DNA of 64,000 nucleotides from Bacillota bacterium (GCA_023395615.1 JAEWYP010000024.1:1-64000); one strand, 5' to 3'; positions 26,021 to 35,273 are shown, counted from the first letter of the stretch. A program made the numbers and translations. Notes: generated by a model not told the origin, from the sequence alone.

Positions 26021-26638
26021 ATGGAACAGCAATTACAGGCGACGGTAGAAGCAATGCGCAGGCATGGGTTTGAAGTGATCCCGCTGGAAACGGCGGCGGA
26101 GGCGAAAGAATACCTGCTCAGCCACATCGCGGCAGGAAGCAGCGTGGGAGTGGGCGGCTCCGTAACCGTTCGCGATATTGACGTACTGCCGGCGCTAAAA
26201 AATAACGGTTGCAGCGTATACACCTCCTGGGGAGCCGATAAAGCGGAAGTGCCCCAGATTTTTGAATGCAGCCGAAAGGCGGACGTTTATCTGTCCTCCG
26301 CAAACGCGGTCACCCGCAACGGGAGTCTTGTGTTTATCGACGGCAACTGTAATCGCGTCGGCGCGATTCTGGACGGCCCCCGCATGGTCTATTTTGTGAT
26401 CAGCCATTCCAAATGGGTGGACGGCGGTATCAACACCGCCGTGGCGCGCATCAAACAGACCGCCTGCCCGCAGAACGCGCGCAGGCTTGGCCTGCAAACA
26501 CCCTGCGCGCTTACGGGGCTTTGCAAGCCCGACGACTGCGGTGAGGCATGCATGTGCCGCGCCACGGTGTCGCTGGACCGGGTGCCCCGAGGGCGAAAGA
26601 TGACGGTGCTGTTCGTGGAGGAAACGCTGGGTTACTGA
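26021..26638 (+). CDS. LUD-domain protein (DUF162, LutC-related)
   Basis: This 205-residue protein is a lone LUD domain: VGVGGSVTVRDIDVLPALK near residues 43-61 and ANAVTRNGSLVFIDGNCNRV near 95-114 are the family landmarks. LutC-type proteins take part in lactate utilisation, but stand-alone clostridial copies have no proven role. A Cys-rich stretch near the end (LCKPDDCGEACMC) is worth noting. It follows the CapA-like gene by 12 bases. Confidence 0.87.
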   Translation: MEQQLQATVEAMRRHGFEVIPLETAAEAKEYLLSHIAAGSSVGVGGSVTVRDIDVLPALKNNGCSVYTSWGADKAEVPQIFECSRKADVYLSSANAVTRNGSLVFIDGNCNRVGAILDGPRMVYFVISHSKWVDGGINTAVARIKQTACPQNARRLGLQTPCALTGLCKPDDCGEACMCRATVSLDRVPRGRKMTVLFVEETLGY

Positions 26639-26765
26639 ATCGCGCGAAATACACGCTGCATACAAAAAAAGCGTGACGCGCGCATGAGGTTTATGATACA
26701 ATACAAATTGCGGCTTTATTCGCCGGAAGAGCCGGCGCCGTTCATGGTAAGGCTGCGAAAGGAAC

Positions 26766-27845
26766 GTGAACAGAGCAATGACGCGTGCACAGCGGCTGGC
26801 AGCCGCAATAGGGTTGAGAGACAACGAAGCGGTGATCGTCTACAGGCCCGCCAACATTTTCTACCTGACCGGGTTTACCGGCGAAGGTCTGGCGCTGATC
26901 GGTACAAAAAACGGGGCGATCGTTACCGATTTCCGTTATGTGGAGCAGGCGCAGCGGCAGTGCGGCGGGTTTGAAATCCTGAGCGTTGAAAAGGGAAAGA
27001 CGCATGAAAACATCGCCGCTTCGCTTTGCGGGCGCTGGGGCGTAAACACGCTTTATTATGAAGAAGACGGACTGACCGTACGCACATTCCGCCAGGCGCG
27101 GGAAGCGCTCCCCTCCGCGGAATGGAAGCCCATGAACGATGAGATCGAGCTTCTGCGGCAGATCAAGGATGCCGGAGAAATCAGCCTGATCGAAAAAGCC
27201 TGCAAAATCACCGGAGAATCCTTTGAACGGATCCTTTCGGAAATCCATGAGGGAATCACGGAAAAGGAACTGGCGGTAAAGCTGGAGTTCGATATGCTCT
27301 TTCACGGCGCCGATGCCGCGGCGTTTACCACCATTGTCGCAGCAGGCGCGAACGGTTCGCTGCCACACGCGGTGCCGGGTGACCGCCCGATCCGCAATGG
27401 GGACATGATCACCATGGATTTCGGCGCCAAAGTAGGCGGTTACTGTGCCGATATGACGCGCACCGTAGCCCTTGGGCAACCGAGCGACGAAATGAAGCGC
27501 GTGTATCAGACGGTGCTGACCGCCCAGAAGATGGCGGAGGAAGCGGTTTGCGCAGGCGGCGATTGCCACGCGATCGACGCGTTGGCTCGCGACTACATTG
27601 ACGCGCAGGGGTATGCGGGCCGTTTCGGCCACGGACTGGGCCACAGCCTTGGGATAGAAATCCACGAAAGCCCGCGCCTGAGCCCGACTGCTCAGGGTAA
27701 GCTTGTGGAAAATATGCTGATGACTGTGGAGCCGGGCGTATATCTGCCGGGAATCGGCGGCGTGCGCATCGAAAACACCGTTACGGTGCTGAAAGACGGC
27801 TGCCGCGCGCTGACCCTGCCGACCAAGGAATTGATTATACTGTAA
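26766..27845 (+). CDS. pepP: M24 family Xaa-Pro aminopeptidase
   Basis: This dimetal peptidase removes N-terminal residues before proline. The N-terminal creatinase-like domain (about 1-130) is followed by the pita-bread domain with its metal ligands in MDFGAKVGGYCADMTRT (two Asp), GHGLGHSLGIEIHE (His), and the Glu of VEPGVYLPG and IENTVTV. At 359 residues it is the short bacterial form. A GTG at 26766 and an ATG at 26778 are both possible starts; the AAAGGA site is rather near the first and far from the second. efp follows, the usual neighbour in Bacillota. Confidence 0.92.
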   Translation: MNRAMTRAQRLAAAIGLRDNEAVIVYRPANIFYLTGFTGEGLALIGTKNGAIVTDFRYVEQAQRQCGGFEILSVEKGKTHENIAASLCGRWGVNTLYYEEDGLTVRTFRQAREALPSAEWKPMNDEIELLRQIKDAGEISLIEKACKITGESFERILSEIHEGITEKELAVKLEFDMLFHGADAAAFTTIVAAGANGSLPHAVPGDRPIRNGDMITMDFGAKVGGYCADMTRTVALGQPSDEMKRVYQTVLTAQKMAEEAVCAGGDCHAIDALARDYIDAQGYAGRFGHGLGHSLGIEIHESPRLSPTAQGKLVENMLMTVEPGVYLPGIGGVRIENTVTVLKDGCRALTLPTKELIIL

Positions 27846-27875
27846 TACGGACAATAGGAACGGAGGAGCAAACCA

Positions 27876-28433
27876 ATGATTACTGCAGGCGAGTTCAGGA
27901 AGGGCGTTACCATCGAATGGGATGGCGGCGTTTGGAACATTGTGGATTTTCAGCATGTGAAACCTGGCAAGGGCGCGGCGTTCGTACGTACGAAGATTAA
28001 GAACATCATGACCGGCGCGGTGGTGGAGCGTACCTTCAACCCCACGGACAAAATGCCCCGCGCGGTAGTGGAAACCAAGGAAATGCAGTATGTATATGCC
28101 GATGGCGGCCTGTATTACTTCATGGATTTGGATACCTATGAGCAGATCCCCCTGAACCAGGAAAGCGTGGAGGACGCGATCCCCTATGTGAAGGAAGGCA
28201 CCAACGTAACGGTGAAGTTCTTCAAGGGTTCGGCTTTCAACGTAACGGCCCCCAACTTTGTGGAGCTGGAAGTGACCAACACCGAGCCGGGCTTTAAAGG
28301 TGATACCGCCAGCAACACTTATAAGCCCGCGACCGTGGAAACCGGCTATACCCTGCAGGTGCCGCTGTTTATCAACACTGGCGACCGTATCCGTATCGAT
28401 ACCCGCGTGGGTGAATATATGGAGCGCTGCTGA
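27876..28433 (+). CDS. efp: Translation elongation factor P
   Basis: EF-P enters the ribosome E site and relieves stalling at polyproline. The three beta-barrel domains are complete in 185 residues. The tip loop KPGKGAAF carries Lys32, the residue modified in many bacteria. No EpmA/EpmB or YmfI-type modification gene is in the window. A strong site (ACGGAGGAG) precedes the ATG. Confidence 0.98.
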   Translation: MITAGEFRKGVTIEWDGGVWNIVDFQHVKPGKGAAFVRTKIKNIMTGAVVERTFNPTDKMPRAVVETKEMQYVYADGGLYYFMDLDTYEQIPLNQESVEDAIPYVKEGTNVTVKFFKGSAFNVTAPNFVELEVTNTEPGFKGDTASNTYKPATVETGYTLQVPLFINTGDRIRIDTRVGEYMERC

Positions 28434-28520
28434 GCGATCACCCGGCACAGGCGCTGTGCCTGCACCCTATCCATCCGCGACGACGGCCCTGCTGTGTTAC
28501 GGCGGGGGAAAGGAAAACAT

Positions 28521-28982
28521 ATGAGCAGTATTACGGATCGTACCGCATACCTGCGCGGCCTTGCCGAGGGATTGAACCTGGACAAGGAGAAGAACGAGAA
28601 TCGCCTGATGCTGGAAATGCTCGCCGTGATGGACGAGATGGCGCAGAAGATCAAGGATGTTGAAGACGATGTGGACGAGCTTGACGAATACGTTGAGTCC
28701 ATCGACGGCGATCTGGGCGACATTGAGGACGCGCTTTTTGGCGAAGAGGAAGACTTTGACGAAGACGACGACGGGGAGGATGACGAGGAAACCGAGGAGT
28801 TCGACGAGAACGAAGAACTTTCCTTCGATTGCCCTCACTGTGGCAAAACGATGCAGATCAAGGCCGCGGACATCGACTTTGATGAAAGCCCGCTCTGCCC
28901 CAACTGTCATCAGCCCTTCTTTCCGGACAACATCGAAGTGGAACCGTCCGACGGGGAACCCCCGGAAGGTGACAATCCCTGA
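28521..28982 (+). CDS. CD1247-type acidic protein with zinc ribbon
   Basis: This 153-residue protein opens with the helical CD1247 N-terminal domain (SSITDRTAYLRGLAEGLNLD, then a coiled coil about 25-60). A very acidic linker follows (about 60-95, mostly Asp and Glu), then a four-cysteine zinc ribbon (CPHC and CPNC, about 103-133) and a short acidic tail. This layout is frequent next to efp in Clostridia and has no known function. GGAAAGGAAAACAT precedes ATG 28521, which is preferred to the GTG at 28494. Confidence 0.85.
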   Translation: MSSITDRTAYLRGLAEGLNLDKEKNENRLMLEMLAVMDEMAQKIKDVEDDVDELDEYVESIDGDLGDIEDALFGEEEDFDEDDDGEDDEETEEFDENEELSFDCPHCGKTMQIKAADIDFDESPLCPNCHQPFFPDNIEVEPSDGEPPEGDNP

Positions 28983-29022
28983 CGCCCAACAGTCGTGCGG
29001 GGCAGTTTGCCTGTAGCCTTAC

Positions 29023-29078
29023 ACACCGCGCCCTTTTTGACCGGATGGAAGAATCCGGACAGAAAGGCGCGGTGTTTT
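29023..29078 (+). terminator. Rho-independent terminator after CD1247-type gene
   Basis: ACACCGCGCC (29023-29032) pairs with GGCGCGGTGT, with an inner CCGGAT/ATCCGG stem, and six T follow. Confidence 0.9.
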
Positions 29079-29175
29079 TTGAACCCGCAGGCAGCAGAAC
29101 TGTTTCTTTTTCGTGCTTTTCGCGCTATAGTACCGGATATGAACCTTTCGGGCGGACACACGTAGAGCAGCGCGG

Positions 29176-29204
29176 TTTACAATTCTCCTCTCAAACGTTA
29201 TAAT
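29176..29204 (+). promoter_or_regulatory. Sigma-A promoter of ECF S component gene
   Basis: TTTACA (29176-29181) and TATAAT (29199-29204) have a 17-base spacer; about 120 bases of untranslated leader follow. Confidence 0.8.
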
Positions 29205-29211
29205 AAGTTTT

Positions 29212-29290
29212 CAGGAGTCGCGCCGATACCTTCGGGGTCGGACGCAAAAGGCTCCCTCGTCCCTTATTCGGCCGCACGGGTCGGCCAGAT
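29212..29290 (+). promoter_or_regulatory. Structured 5' leader of ECF S component, riboswitch not identified
   Basis: The leader contains a nested hairpin: GGAG (29214-29217) pairs with CTCC (29252-29255), and GCGCCGA pairs with TCGGACGC inside it around a TTCG-containing loop. A second hairpin, GGCCG (29270-29274) with CGGCC (29282-29286), follows. GATACC in the first hairpin can also pair with GGTATC further down (about 29299-29304), so two folds are possible. It does not match a riboswitch class I know. Confidence 0.4.
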
Positions 29291-29332
29291 CGTCGGGTAT
29301 CTTGTGAAGAACTCGAACGGAGGAAAAAGTCT

Positions 29333-30061
29333 ATGAAATCGAAAACAGGTTCCCATCGTGGAAAATCCACCCTTGCCATCCGACGGATGGTGGTTACCGC
29401 AATGTTTGCCGCGATCACCGCGTTGCTTGCCTTTACCCCGATTGGGATGATTACGTTACCCCCGCCGCTGCCAGCGGTTACGCTGGTGCACCTGCCGGTT
29501 ATTCTGGCCGCACTGGTGGAAGGCCCGCTGGTCGGCGTGGGAGTGGGCTTGATTTTTGGCCTTTGCAGCCTGATCCGCGCATGGGGCAGCGGTATGGTAG
29601 GGCTTACGCTGTTCTTCCGCGATCCGCTGGTCAGCGTCGTACCCCGGATGATCATTCCGTTGACGGCCTGGGGCACGTATACCTTATGGAAGCGCGTGGT
29701 AAAGCGCAAAGGTATTGCCGATAAGGTGGGTGCGGGAATCGCTTCGGCGGTCGGGGCGGTCACCAATACCGTGCTTTGTTTGGGCATGATCGTGATTCTG
29801 TACGGCGGAGATTTAACCGTGCTGGTCAACAACCTGATATCCGGCGGTAATACAGGCGCGGCCTACCTGAACAACGCGGGCGCGTGGCTGGTGGCGGTTG
29901 TAGGATTACCAAACGGACTGGCGGAAGCGGCGGTAGCCGCAGTGCTGGTGCCGATGGTGAAAATCGCCGTGGATGCTGTTAACCGTCGCAGCGGAATCGG
30001 CCGCGCACCGGATAGAAAAATTGCCACGGACGATTCGGCCCGAGAAGCCCCCAAAGCCTGA
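29333..30061 (+). CDS. ECF transporter S component, probably for pantothenate
   Basis: This 242-residue membrane protein has about six hydrophobic segments and the S-component features MFAAITALLAFTPIGMITLP in the first helix and an LVHLPVILAALVEGP loop. S components bind a vitamin and work with a shared EcfA/A'/T module, which is not in this window. The substrate cannot be read directly, but coaX (pantothenate kinase) follows 40 bases later, which favours pantothenate (PanT-like). The tail after residue 220 is polar. Start: ATG after GGAGGAAAAAGTCT. Confidence 0.85.
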   Translation: MKSKTGSHRGKSTLAIRRMVVTAMFAAITALLAFTPIGMITLPPPLPAVTLVHLPVILAALVEGPLVGVGVGLIFGLCSLIRAWGSGMVGLTLFFRDPLVSVVPRMIIPLTAWGTYTLWKRVVKRKGIADKVGAGIASAVGAVTNTVLCLGMIVILYGGDLTVLVNNLISGGNTGAAYLNNAGAWLVAVVGLPNGLAEAAVAAVLVPMVKIAVDAVNRRSGIGRAPDRKIATDDSAREAPKA

Positions 30062-30101
30062 ATCGCAACCGAACGGGCCGGAATATAAAGGAGAGTACGC
30101 C

Positions 30102-30869
30102 ATGATCTTCACCATGGACGTGGGAAACACCAACATCAAAACAGCCCTGTTTGAAGGAACAGAGATGGTCAAGTACTGGCGGGTTTCCACCAGTAAAACT
30201 TATACGTCCGACGAATATGGGATTCTGCTGGCTAACCTTTTTACGCACGAGGGCGTGGACATGCGGGATGTTTCCGGCGTGGCGATTTCCAGCGTTGTAC
30301 CGACGATTAACTTTACGCTGGAGCACATGTGCAAGAACTATTTTGGGGTTACCCCCATGATGGTGGAACCGGGGATTAAGACCGGAATCAACCTGAAATA
30401 CGAAAACCCAAGAGAGCTGGGAAGCGATCGCATTGCCAATGCCGTGGCCGCCTACGAACAGTATGGAGGACCCTGCATTTTTATCGATTTCGGAACAGCG
30501 ACTACATTCGGCGCTCTGGACGCGAAAGGTAATTTTCTGGGGGGATGCATTTGCCCGGGTATCAAACTTGCGAGTGAAGCGTTAGTCGGACGCACCTCCA
30601 AATTACCCCGCTTTGAGCTGATCAAGCCGGAGACCGTGATTGGGAAAACAACTGTAACGAACCTGCAATCCGGTCTGATTTATGGCTACATCGGGCAGGT
30701 GGATTATCTGGTAAAACGGATGCGGGCAGAACTGAACGCTCCCAACGCGTTCGTTGTGGCGACCGGAGGCATGGCGGTGCTGGTGGCGCAGGATGACAAG
30801 TGTATTGATAAGCTGGACGGATTGCTTACGTTAAAAGGACTGCGAATCCTGTATGAGCGGAATCACTGA
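30102..30869 (+). CDS. coaX: Type III pantothenate kinase
   Basis: CoaX phosphorylates pantothenate, the first step of CoA synthesis. The ASKHA phosphate motif DVGNTNIKTALF stands at 6-17, GSDRIANAVAAY in the middle, and the catalytic Asp is in FIDFGTATTFGALD. CPGIKLASEAL and ATGGMAVL complete the family. At 255 residues from ATG 30102 (after AAAGGAG) it is full length. Position next to an S component suggests uptake and trapping of pantothenate in one operon. Confidence 0.96.
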   Translation: MIFTMDVGNTNIKTALFEGTEMVKYWRVSTSKTYTSDEYGILLANLFTHEGVDMRDVSGVAISSVVPTINFTLEHMCKNYFGVTPMMVEPGIKTGINLKYENPRELGSDRIANAVAAYEQYGGPCIFIDFGTATTFGALDAKGNFLGGCICPGIKLASEALVGRTSKLPRFELIKPETVIGKTTVTNLQSGLIYGYIGQVDYLVKRMRAELNAPNAFVVATGGMAVLVAQDDKCIDKLDGLLTLKGLRILYERNH

Positions 30870-30885
30870 TAAAGGAGTTGCGACC

Positions 30886-32169
30886 ATGAGCAAGGAGATC
30901 ACCATCGGCTTTCTGGGCTGCGGCAACGTGGGGAGTGGAGTATGGCGTCTGCTGGAAGGGTTTGGCCCGGATATTGAGCACCGGGCGGGTCTGCGCTTCC
31001 ATATTAAGAAGATACTGGTGCGCGACCTGACAAAGAAGCGTGACATCTCTTTCCCCGACGGTGTGCTGACCGATCGCCCGGACGACGTGCTGAACGACCC
31101 GGAAATCCAGATTGTGGTCGAATTCCTCGGCGGCGAAGAACCGGCATACTCTCTGCTGATGCGTGCGCTGAACGCAGGCAAAACAGTGGTGACGGCGAAC
31201 AAGGTTGCGTTTGCCCTGCATTGGCATGAGCTGCAGAAAGCCGCGAAGGCGAACGGCGCGGGATTGTATTACGAAGCGGCGGTTTGCGGCGCGATCCCCA
31301 TTATCCATTCGCTGGAGGAAAGCCTTCAGGCCAACCGGATTGATAAAATCTACGGCATTGTGAACGGCACTACGAACTACATCCTCTCACGCATGAGTAA
31401 GAATGCCGAGGATTATGCAACGGTGCTCAAAGATGCGCAGCGTCTTGGGCTGGCGGAGCCGGATCCCTCGTCGGACGTGGAGGGACTGGATGCGGCCTAT
31501 AAACTGAGCATTCTGGCGTCGCTGGCGTTCCATGGCCGCGTGCCTTTTGAGGATGTGTATACGGAGGGAATCACGCATATCAGCGCCGAGGACATTCACT
31601 GTGGGCAGGAACTGGGCTATACGTTAAAACTCCTGGCCATTGCCAAACGCGAGGGCCTGGATGTGGAAACGCGCGTACATCCCACCTTTATCCGCAGCGA
31701 TCACCCGCTGGCTAATGTGTCCGGATCGTTCAACGCCGTATACCTGCATGGGCATGCCTGCAAGGAAATGATGTTTCTGGGGCGCGGCGCGGGGGATATG
31801 CCCACGGCCAGTGCCATCGTGAGCGATCTGGAGCGTGCCGCAACCGCCTGCCAGCACCTGTACCCCACGTTTGCCAACGAGTTGAACCCGAAAGTTGCAC
31901 TGCGTAACAACACAGACTGGCAATGCCCTTTCTATATCAGGATGCTTGCTCAGGACGAGCCCGGCGTGCTCAGCCGTGTTGCCAAATGCTTTGCGGACGA
32001 GAATGTGAGCATCGCGGCCGTGCAGCAAAAGGGCGAACGCCAGAACGGGCGGGTGACGCTGGTGGTCATTACCCATACGGCGAGCGAGAAGGCTATGCAG
32101 CGCGCCATGAAAGCGCTGAGCGCCGATATCGCCACGCTGGAAAGCTTTATCCGAGTGGAACAGGAATAA
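30886..32169 (+). CDS. hom: Homoserine dehydrogenase with C-terminal ACT domain
   Basis: Hom reduces aspartate semialdehyde to homoserine, the branch point to Thr and Met. The Rossmann motif GFLGCGNVGSGV (6-17) binds NAD(P). GIVNGTTNYIL and EPDPSSDVEGLDAAYKL hold the catalytic region. A C-terminal ACT domain (about 345-427) would bind threonine for feedback control. I choose ATG 30886 with its AAAGGAG site; length 427. The upstream end of the frame overlaps coaX, so the two are probably co-transcribed. Confidence 0.96.
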   Translation: MSKEITIGFLGCGNVGSGVWRLLEGFGPDIEHRAGLRFHIKKILVRDLTKKRDISFPDGVLTDRPDDVLNDPEIQIVVEFLGGEEPAYSLLMRALNAGKTVVTANKVAFALHWHELQKAAKANGAGLYYEAAVCGAIPIIHSLEESLQANRIDKIYGIVNGTTNYILSRMSKNAEDYATVLKDAQRLGLAEPDPSSDVEGLDAAYKLSILASLAFHGRVPFEDVYTEGITHISAEDIHCGQELGYTLKLLAIAKREGLDVETRVHPTFIRSDHPLANVSGSFNAVYLHGHACKEMMFLGRGAGDMPTASAIVSDLERAATACQHLYPTFANELNPKVALRNNTDWQCPFYIRMLAQDEPGVLSRVAKCFADENVSIAAVQQKGERQNGRVTLVVITHTASEKAMQRAMKALSADIATLESFIRVEQE

Positions 32170-32271
32170 CGAACGTGAAACGACTGTAACAAACCTGTCG
32201 ATGAAACGTTGGACTGACGGAAATGCTTATGTACTCCGCATTTCCGCGCGGAGTTGCATCGTTGCACACTT

Positions 32272-32300
32272 TTGCGTTCCGTCGGTTACCATGGTATAAT
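32272..32300 (+). promoter_or_regulatory. Sigma-A promoter of plsY
   Basis: TTGCGT (32272-32277) and TATAAT (32295-32300) have a 17-base spacer. An inverted repeat with arms GGAAATGC and GCATTTCC (about 32219-32245), lacking a T tract, lies upstream and may end the hom transcript. Confidence 0.72.
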
Positions 32301-32347
32301 TTGTTCCGGACATGAACAAAAATTCGACAGGGATTAAGGAGAGTGCC

Positions 32348-32995
32348 ATGAAAGAAATCCTTTTCACGGTCGCAGTTGCGGTCGCCGGTTATCTGCTGGG
32401 GTGTATCTCAACGGGAATCCTGGTCAGCAACCGCGCCGGTGTGGATATTCGTACCGTGGGCAGCCACAACACGGGCGCCAGCAATGTACTGCGCGTACTG
32501 GGTCTGCGCAAGGGACTGGTCACCTTTATCGGTGATTTTCTCAAAGCGACGCTCGCCTGCTGGCTGGGCAGTCTTTTGCTCCCCGGCTCGCCTTTTGGAA
32601 TTGCGAACTTCGGGGCGATGCTGGGAGGCTTATGCGCGATTCTCGGCCATAACTGGCCGGTGTTTTTCAAATTTAAAGGCGGCAAAGGCGTAGCCTGCTC
32701 GGCGGCTGTGATTTTCTTCGTAAACCCGCTGTGGGGGATTATCTCCATCGCAATCTGTGTGGCGGTAATCGCGATCACCCGCTTTATCAGCCTTGGCAGT
32801 ATGACGATGCTGTTTTGCTACATGGTGCTGATGATCGCCACCCATCCGGCCGAATGGTTTGTGTATGTGTTCACCATCGCGCTTTTCGTGCTGGTGGTGA
32901 TTCGCCACCGTGCGAACATTACGCGGCTTCTGAACGGCACGGAAAGCAAGATTGGTGAAAAGGTATCTGCGGGAGAACCTGGGAAAAAGGAATAA
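32348..32995 (+). CDS. plsY: Acyl-phosphate glycerol-3-phosphate acyltransferase
   Basis: PlsY moves an acyl chain from acyl-phosphate to glycerol-3-phosphate at the membrane, the first step of phospholipid synthesis in most bacteria. About five hydrophobic segments are present. The three active-site motifs are visible: GSHNTGASNVLRVLG (motif 1), GHNWPVFFKFKGGKGVA (motif 2) and THPAEWFV (a weak form of motif 3). The start at 32348 follows AAGGAGAGTGCC and gives 215 residues. It is alone in its transcript. Confidence 0.94.
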   Translation: MKEILFTVAVAVAGYLLGCISTGILVSNRAGVDIRTVGSHNTGASNVLRVLGLRKGLVTFIGDFLKATLACWLGSLLLPGSPFGIANFGAMLGGLCAILGHNWPVFFKFKGGKGVACSAAVIFFVNPLWGIISIAICVAVIAITRFISLGSMTMLFCYMVLMIATHPAEWFVYVFTIALFVLVVIRHRANITRLLNGTESKIGEKVSAGEPGKKE

Positions 32996-33093
32996 GCATA
33001 CACATCCTGCTTTTACGTAATATCAATCCGTTTTATTACAGGGAACGGTACGGGGTTCTTCTTTTCAGGCAAACAGGAAGAAAAAGCGAATTG

Positions 33094-33124
33094 AAAAGGC
33101 CGCCTGAGTTCAGGCGGCCTTAGC
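33094..33124. terminator. Bidirectional terminator between plsY and queA
   Basis: AAGGCCGCCTGA and TCAGGCGGCCTT form a perfect hairpin. On the minus strand it ends in TTTTC, so it best serves queA; plsY could use it as well. Confidence 0.85.
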
Positions 33125-33142
33125 TATTCGAACAGGATTTGC

Positions 33143-34168
33143 TTATAAAATCAGCATACAATCCCCGAAAGAGAAGAAACGATAACGCTCCTGAACGGCA
33201 AGGCTGTAAACCCGCAACGCTTCTTCCCGGCCCATCAGCGCGGAAACGAGCATCAACAGAGTGCTTTCCGGCAGATGAAAATTGGTGATCAGCGCGTCCA
33301 CCGCTTTGTAATGGTAACCGGGTGTGATGAAAATACCGGTTTCACCGGCCCCGGCATGGATGATGCCATCGTCGTCGGCTACGGTTTCCAGCGTGCGTAC
33401 GCTGGTGGTGCCAACGCATACGCAGCGATGGCCGGAGGCGCGCGCCGTGTTGATCGCCTGCGCCGCTTCGGGGGAAACCTCATACCGTTCCACGTGCATC
33501 ACGTGATCCTCCACGTTCTCCGCTTTCACGGGGCGGAAGGTGCCCAGCCCCACATGAAGAAGAATCGGCACCACGTTGACGCCCATATCGCGGATACGGG
33601 TAAGCAGTTCCGGCGTAAAGTGCAGGCCCGCGGTGGGGGCGGCGGCGCTGCCTTCCTCTTTGGCGTAGACGGTCTGGTACCGGCTCTGGTCGGCAAGATG
33701 TTCGTGGATGTAGGGCGGCAGAGGCATCTGGCCCAGCTGATCCAACAAAGCTTCAAAAACGCCCTGATAGTGAAAACGCACCATGCGCCCGCCGCTTTCC
33801 AGCGTGGACAGGATTTCCGCTCGAAGCAGCCCGTTACCAAAGGTGCAAAAAGTACCCGGTAAAAGCCGACGGCCCGGATGCACCAACGTTTCCCACACAT
33901 CCTGACTTTTCCGTTTCAACAGCAGAATTTCCACGGGGACGCCCGTGCTTTCTTTTTCACCCAGCAGCCTTGCGGGGATTACTTTGGTTTCGTTAATTAC
34001 CAACACATCGCCGGGGGTGAGGAAACGGGGAAGATCGTAAAAATGCAGATGCTCCACACTTTTATCCGAACGGTTGTAAACCAGCATCCGACTGTGATCA
34101 CGGGGCTCCACGGGGGTCTGGGCAATCAGCTCTTCCGGCAGGTCGTAAGCGAAATCACTTGTTTTCAA
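33143..34168 (-). CDS. queA: tRNA preQ1(34) S-adenosylmethionine ribosyltransferase-isomerase
   Basis: QueA transfers and isomerises the ribosyl part of SAM to preQ1 in tRNA, giving epoxyqueuosine. The N-terminal FAYDLPEELIAQTP and PRDHSRML, VLVINETKVIPARLLG, the central AAPTAGLHFTPELL, and the C-terminal ITNFHLPESTLLMLVSAL are all intact. At 341 residues it is normal. It follows ruvB with a 15-base gap, the usual ruvCAB-queA order of Clostridia. Confidence 0.97.
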   Translation of the reverse strand: MKTSDFAYDLPEELIAQTPVEPRDHSRMLVYNRSDKSVEHLHFYDLPRFLTPGDVLVINETKVIPARLLGEKESTGVPVEILLLKRKSQDVWETLVHPGRRLLPGTFCTFGNGLLRAEILSTLESGGRMVRFHYQGVFEALLDQLGQMPLPPYIHEHLADQSRYQTVYAKEEGSAAAPTAGLHFTPELLTRIRDMGVNVVPILLHVGLGTFRPVKAENVEDHVMHVERYEVSPEAAQAINTARASGHRCVCVGTTSVRTLETVADDDGIIHAGAGETGIFITPGYHYKAVDALITNFHLPESTLLMLVSALMGREEALRVYSLAVQERYRFFSFGDCMLIL

Positions 34169-34183
34169 ATCGTTTGTGCTTCC

Positions 34184-35227
34184 TTAAAATGAAATTTGTT
34201 CGCAACCGCCGCTTTCCTGCGGCGGGGCAAGCGGTTTGCGCCCCATGTGCTCGTAGGCGGCGGGGGTAACGATGCGGCCGCGGGGAGTGCGCATGAGAAA
34301 TCCGAGCTGCATCAGGTACGGTTCGTATACGTCCTCGATGGTTACGGCATCCTCGCCGGTCATGGCGCTTAAAGTGTCCAGCCCTACGGGGCCGCCTGAA
34401 AACTTGTCCATCATCGTGGCGAGCATGGTGCGATCCACCCGATCCAGCCCGAGCAGGTCCACATCCAGCATGTCCAGCGCCTGACGGGCAATCTCGCAGG
34501 TGATACACCCGTCCGCGCGGATCTGGGCATAATCCCGCACACGGCGGAGCATCCGGTTGGCGATTCGCGGCGTGCCCCTGCTGCGGCCCGCAATTTCCAG
34601 AATGCCGTCCTCATCTGCCTCCACATGGAGAATGCCCACGTTGCGGCGTAGAATGGTCGCCAGTTCGTCGCGGGTATACATTTCCAGCCGGAACAGCAGA
34701 CCGAAACGGTCGCGAAGCGGCGCGGACAGCAACCCGGCGCGCGTGGTGGCGCCTACCAGCGTAAAATGCGGTAAATCAAGCCTGATACTGCGCGCTGTCG
34801 GACCTTTGCCGATCATGATATCCAGCGCATAGTCCTCCATGGCGGGGTACAGCACTTCTTCCACGGAACGGCTAAGTCGGTGGATTTCGTCGATAAACAA
34901 CACATCGCCGTCGGTCAGGTTGGTCAGAATACTGGCCAGATCACCCGGGCGGTCGATGGCCGGACCGCTGGTGATACGGATGTTCTGCCCCATCTCCGAG
35001 GCGATAATGCCGGCAAGCGTCGTCTTGCCCAGCCCCGGAGGGCCGTACAGCAGCAGATGATCCAGCGATTCCCGGCGTTTCAGCGCGGCCTCGATGGAGA
35101 TACGCAGGTTCTGCTTGATCGGCTCCTGACCGACATAATCGTTCAGACTTTTCGGGCGCAGGGTCAGTTCCTGCTCGTCCTCGCCGGTCCGGAAACCGGA
35201 GGTAATCAAACGTTCTTCGTTCGGCAT
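34184..35227 (-). CDS. ruvB: Holliday junction branch-migration ATPase
   Basis: RuvB is the hexameric motor that moves Holliday junctions. Walker A is YGPPGLGKTTLAG, Walker B FIDEIHRLSRSVEE; sensor 1 (LVGATTRAGLLSAPLRDRFG) and the Arg finger region follow, and a winged-helix DNA-binding domain ends the protein (LGFLMRTPRGRIVTPAAYEHMG). The tail after this motif is about 20 residues longer than many. At 347 residues it is full length. Confidence 0.98.
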   Translation of the reverse strand: MPNEERLITSGFRTGEDEQELTLRPKSLNDYVGQEPIKQNLRISIEAALKRRESLDHLLLYGPPGLGKTTLAGIIASEMGQNIRITSGPAIDRPGDLASILTNLTDGDVLFIDEIHRLSRSVEEVLYPAMEDYALDIMIGKGPTARSIRLDLPHFTLVGATTRAGLLSAPLRDRFGLLFRLEMYTRDELATILRRNVGILHVEADEDGILEIAGRSRGTPRIANRMLRRVRDYAQIRADGCITCEIARQALDMLDVDLLGLDRVDRTMLATMMDKFSGGPVGLDTLSAMTGEDAVTIEDVYEPYLMQLGFLMRTPRGRIVTPAAYEHMGRKPLAPPQESGGCEQISF

Positions 35228-35273
35228 GATGGAACTCCTTTATTTCGGTACGACAGCATGGCAAAGGACTGTG

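Noticed and set aside
26742..28448. A 568-codon minus-strand open frame opposite pepP and efp
   Set aside because: It spans two certain genes and their gap and shows no domain; it is an antisense shadow.
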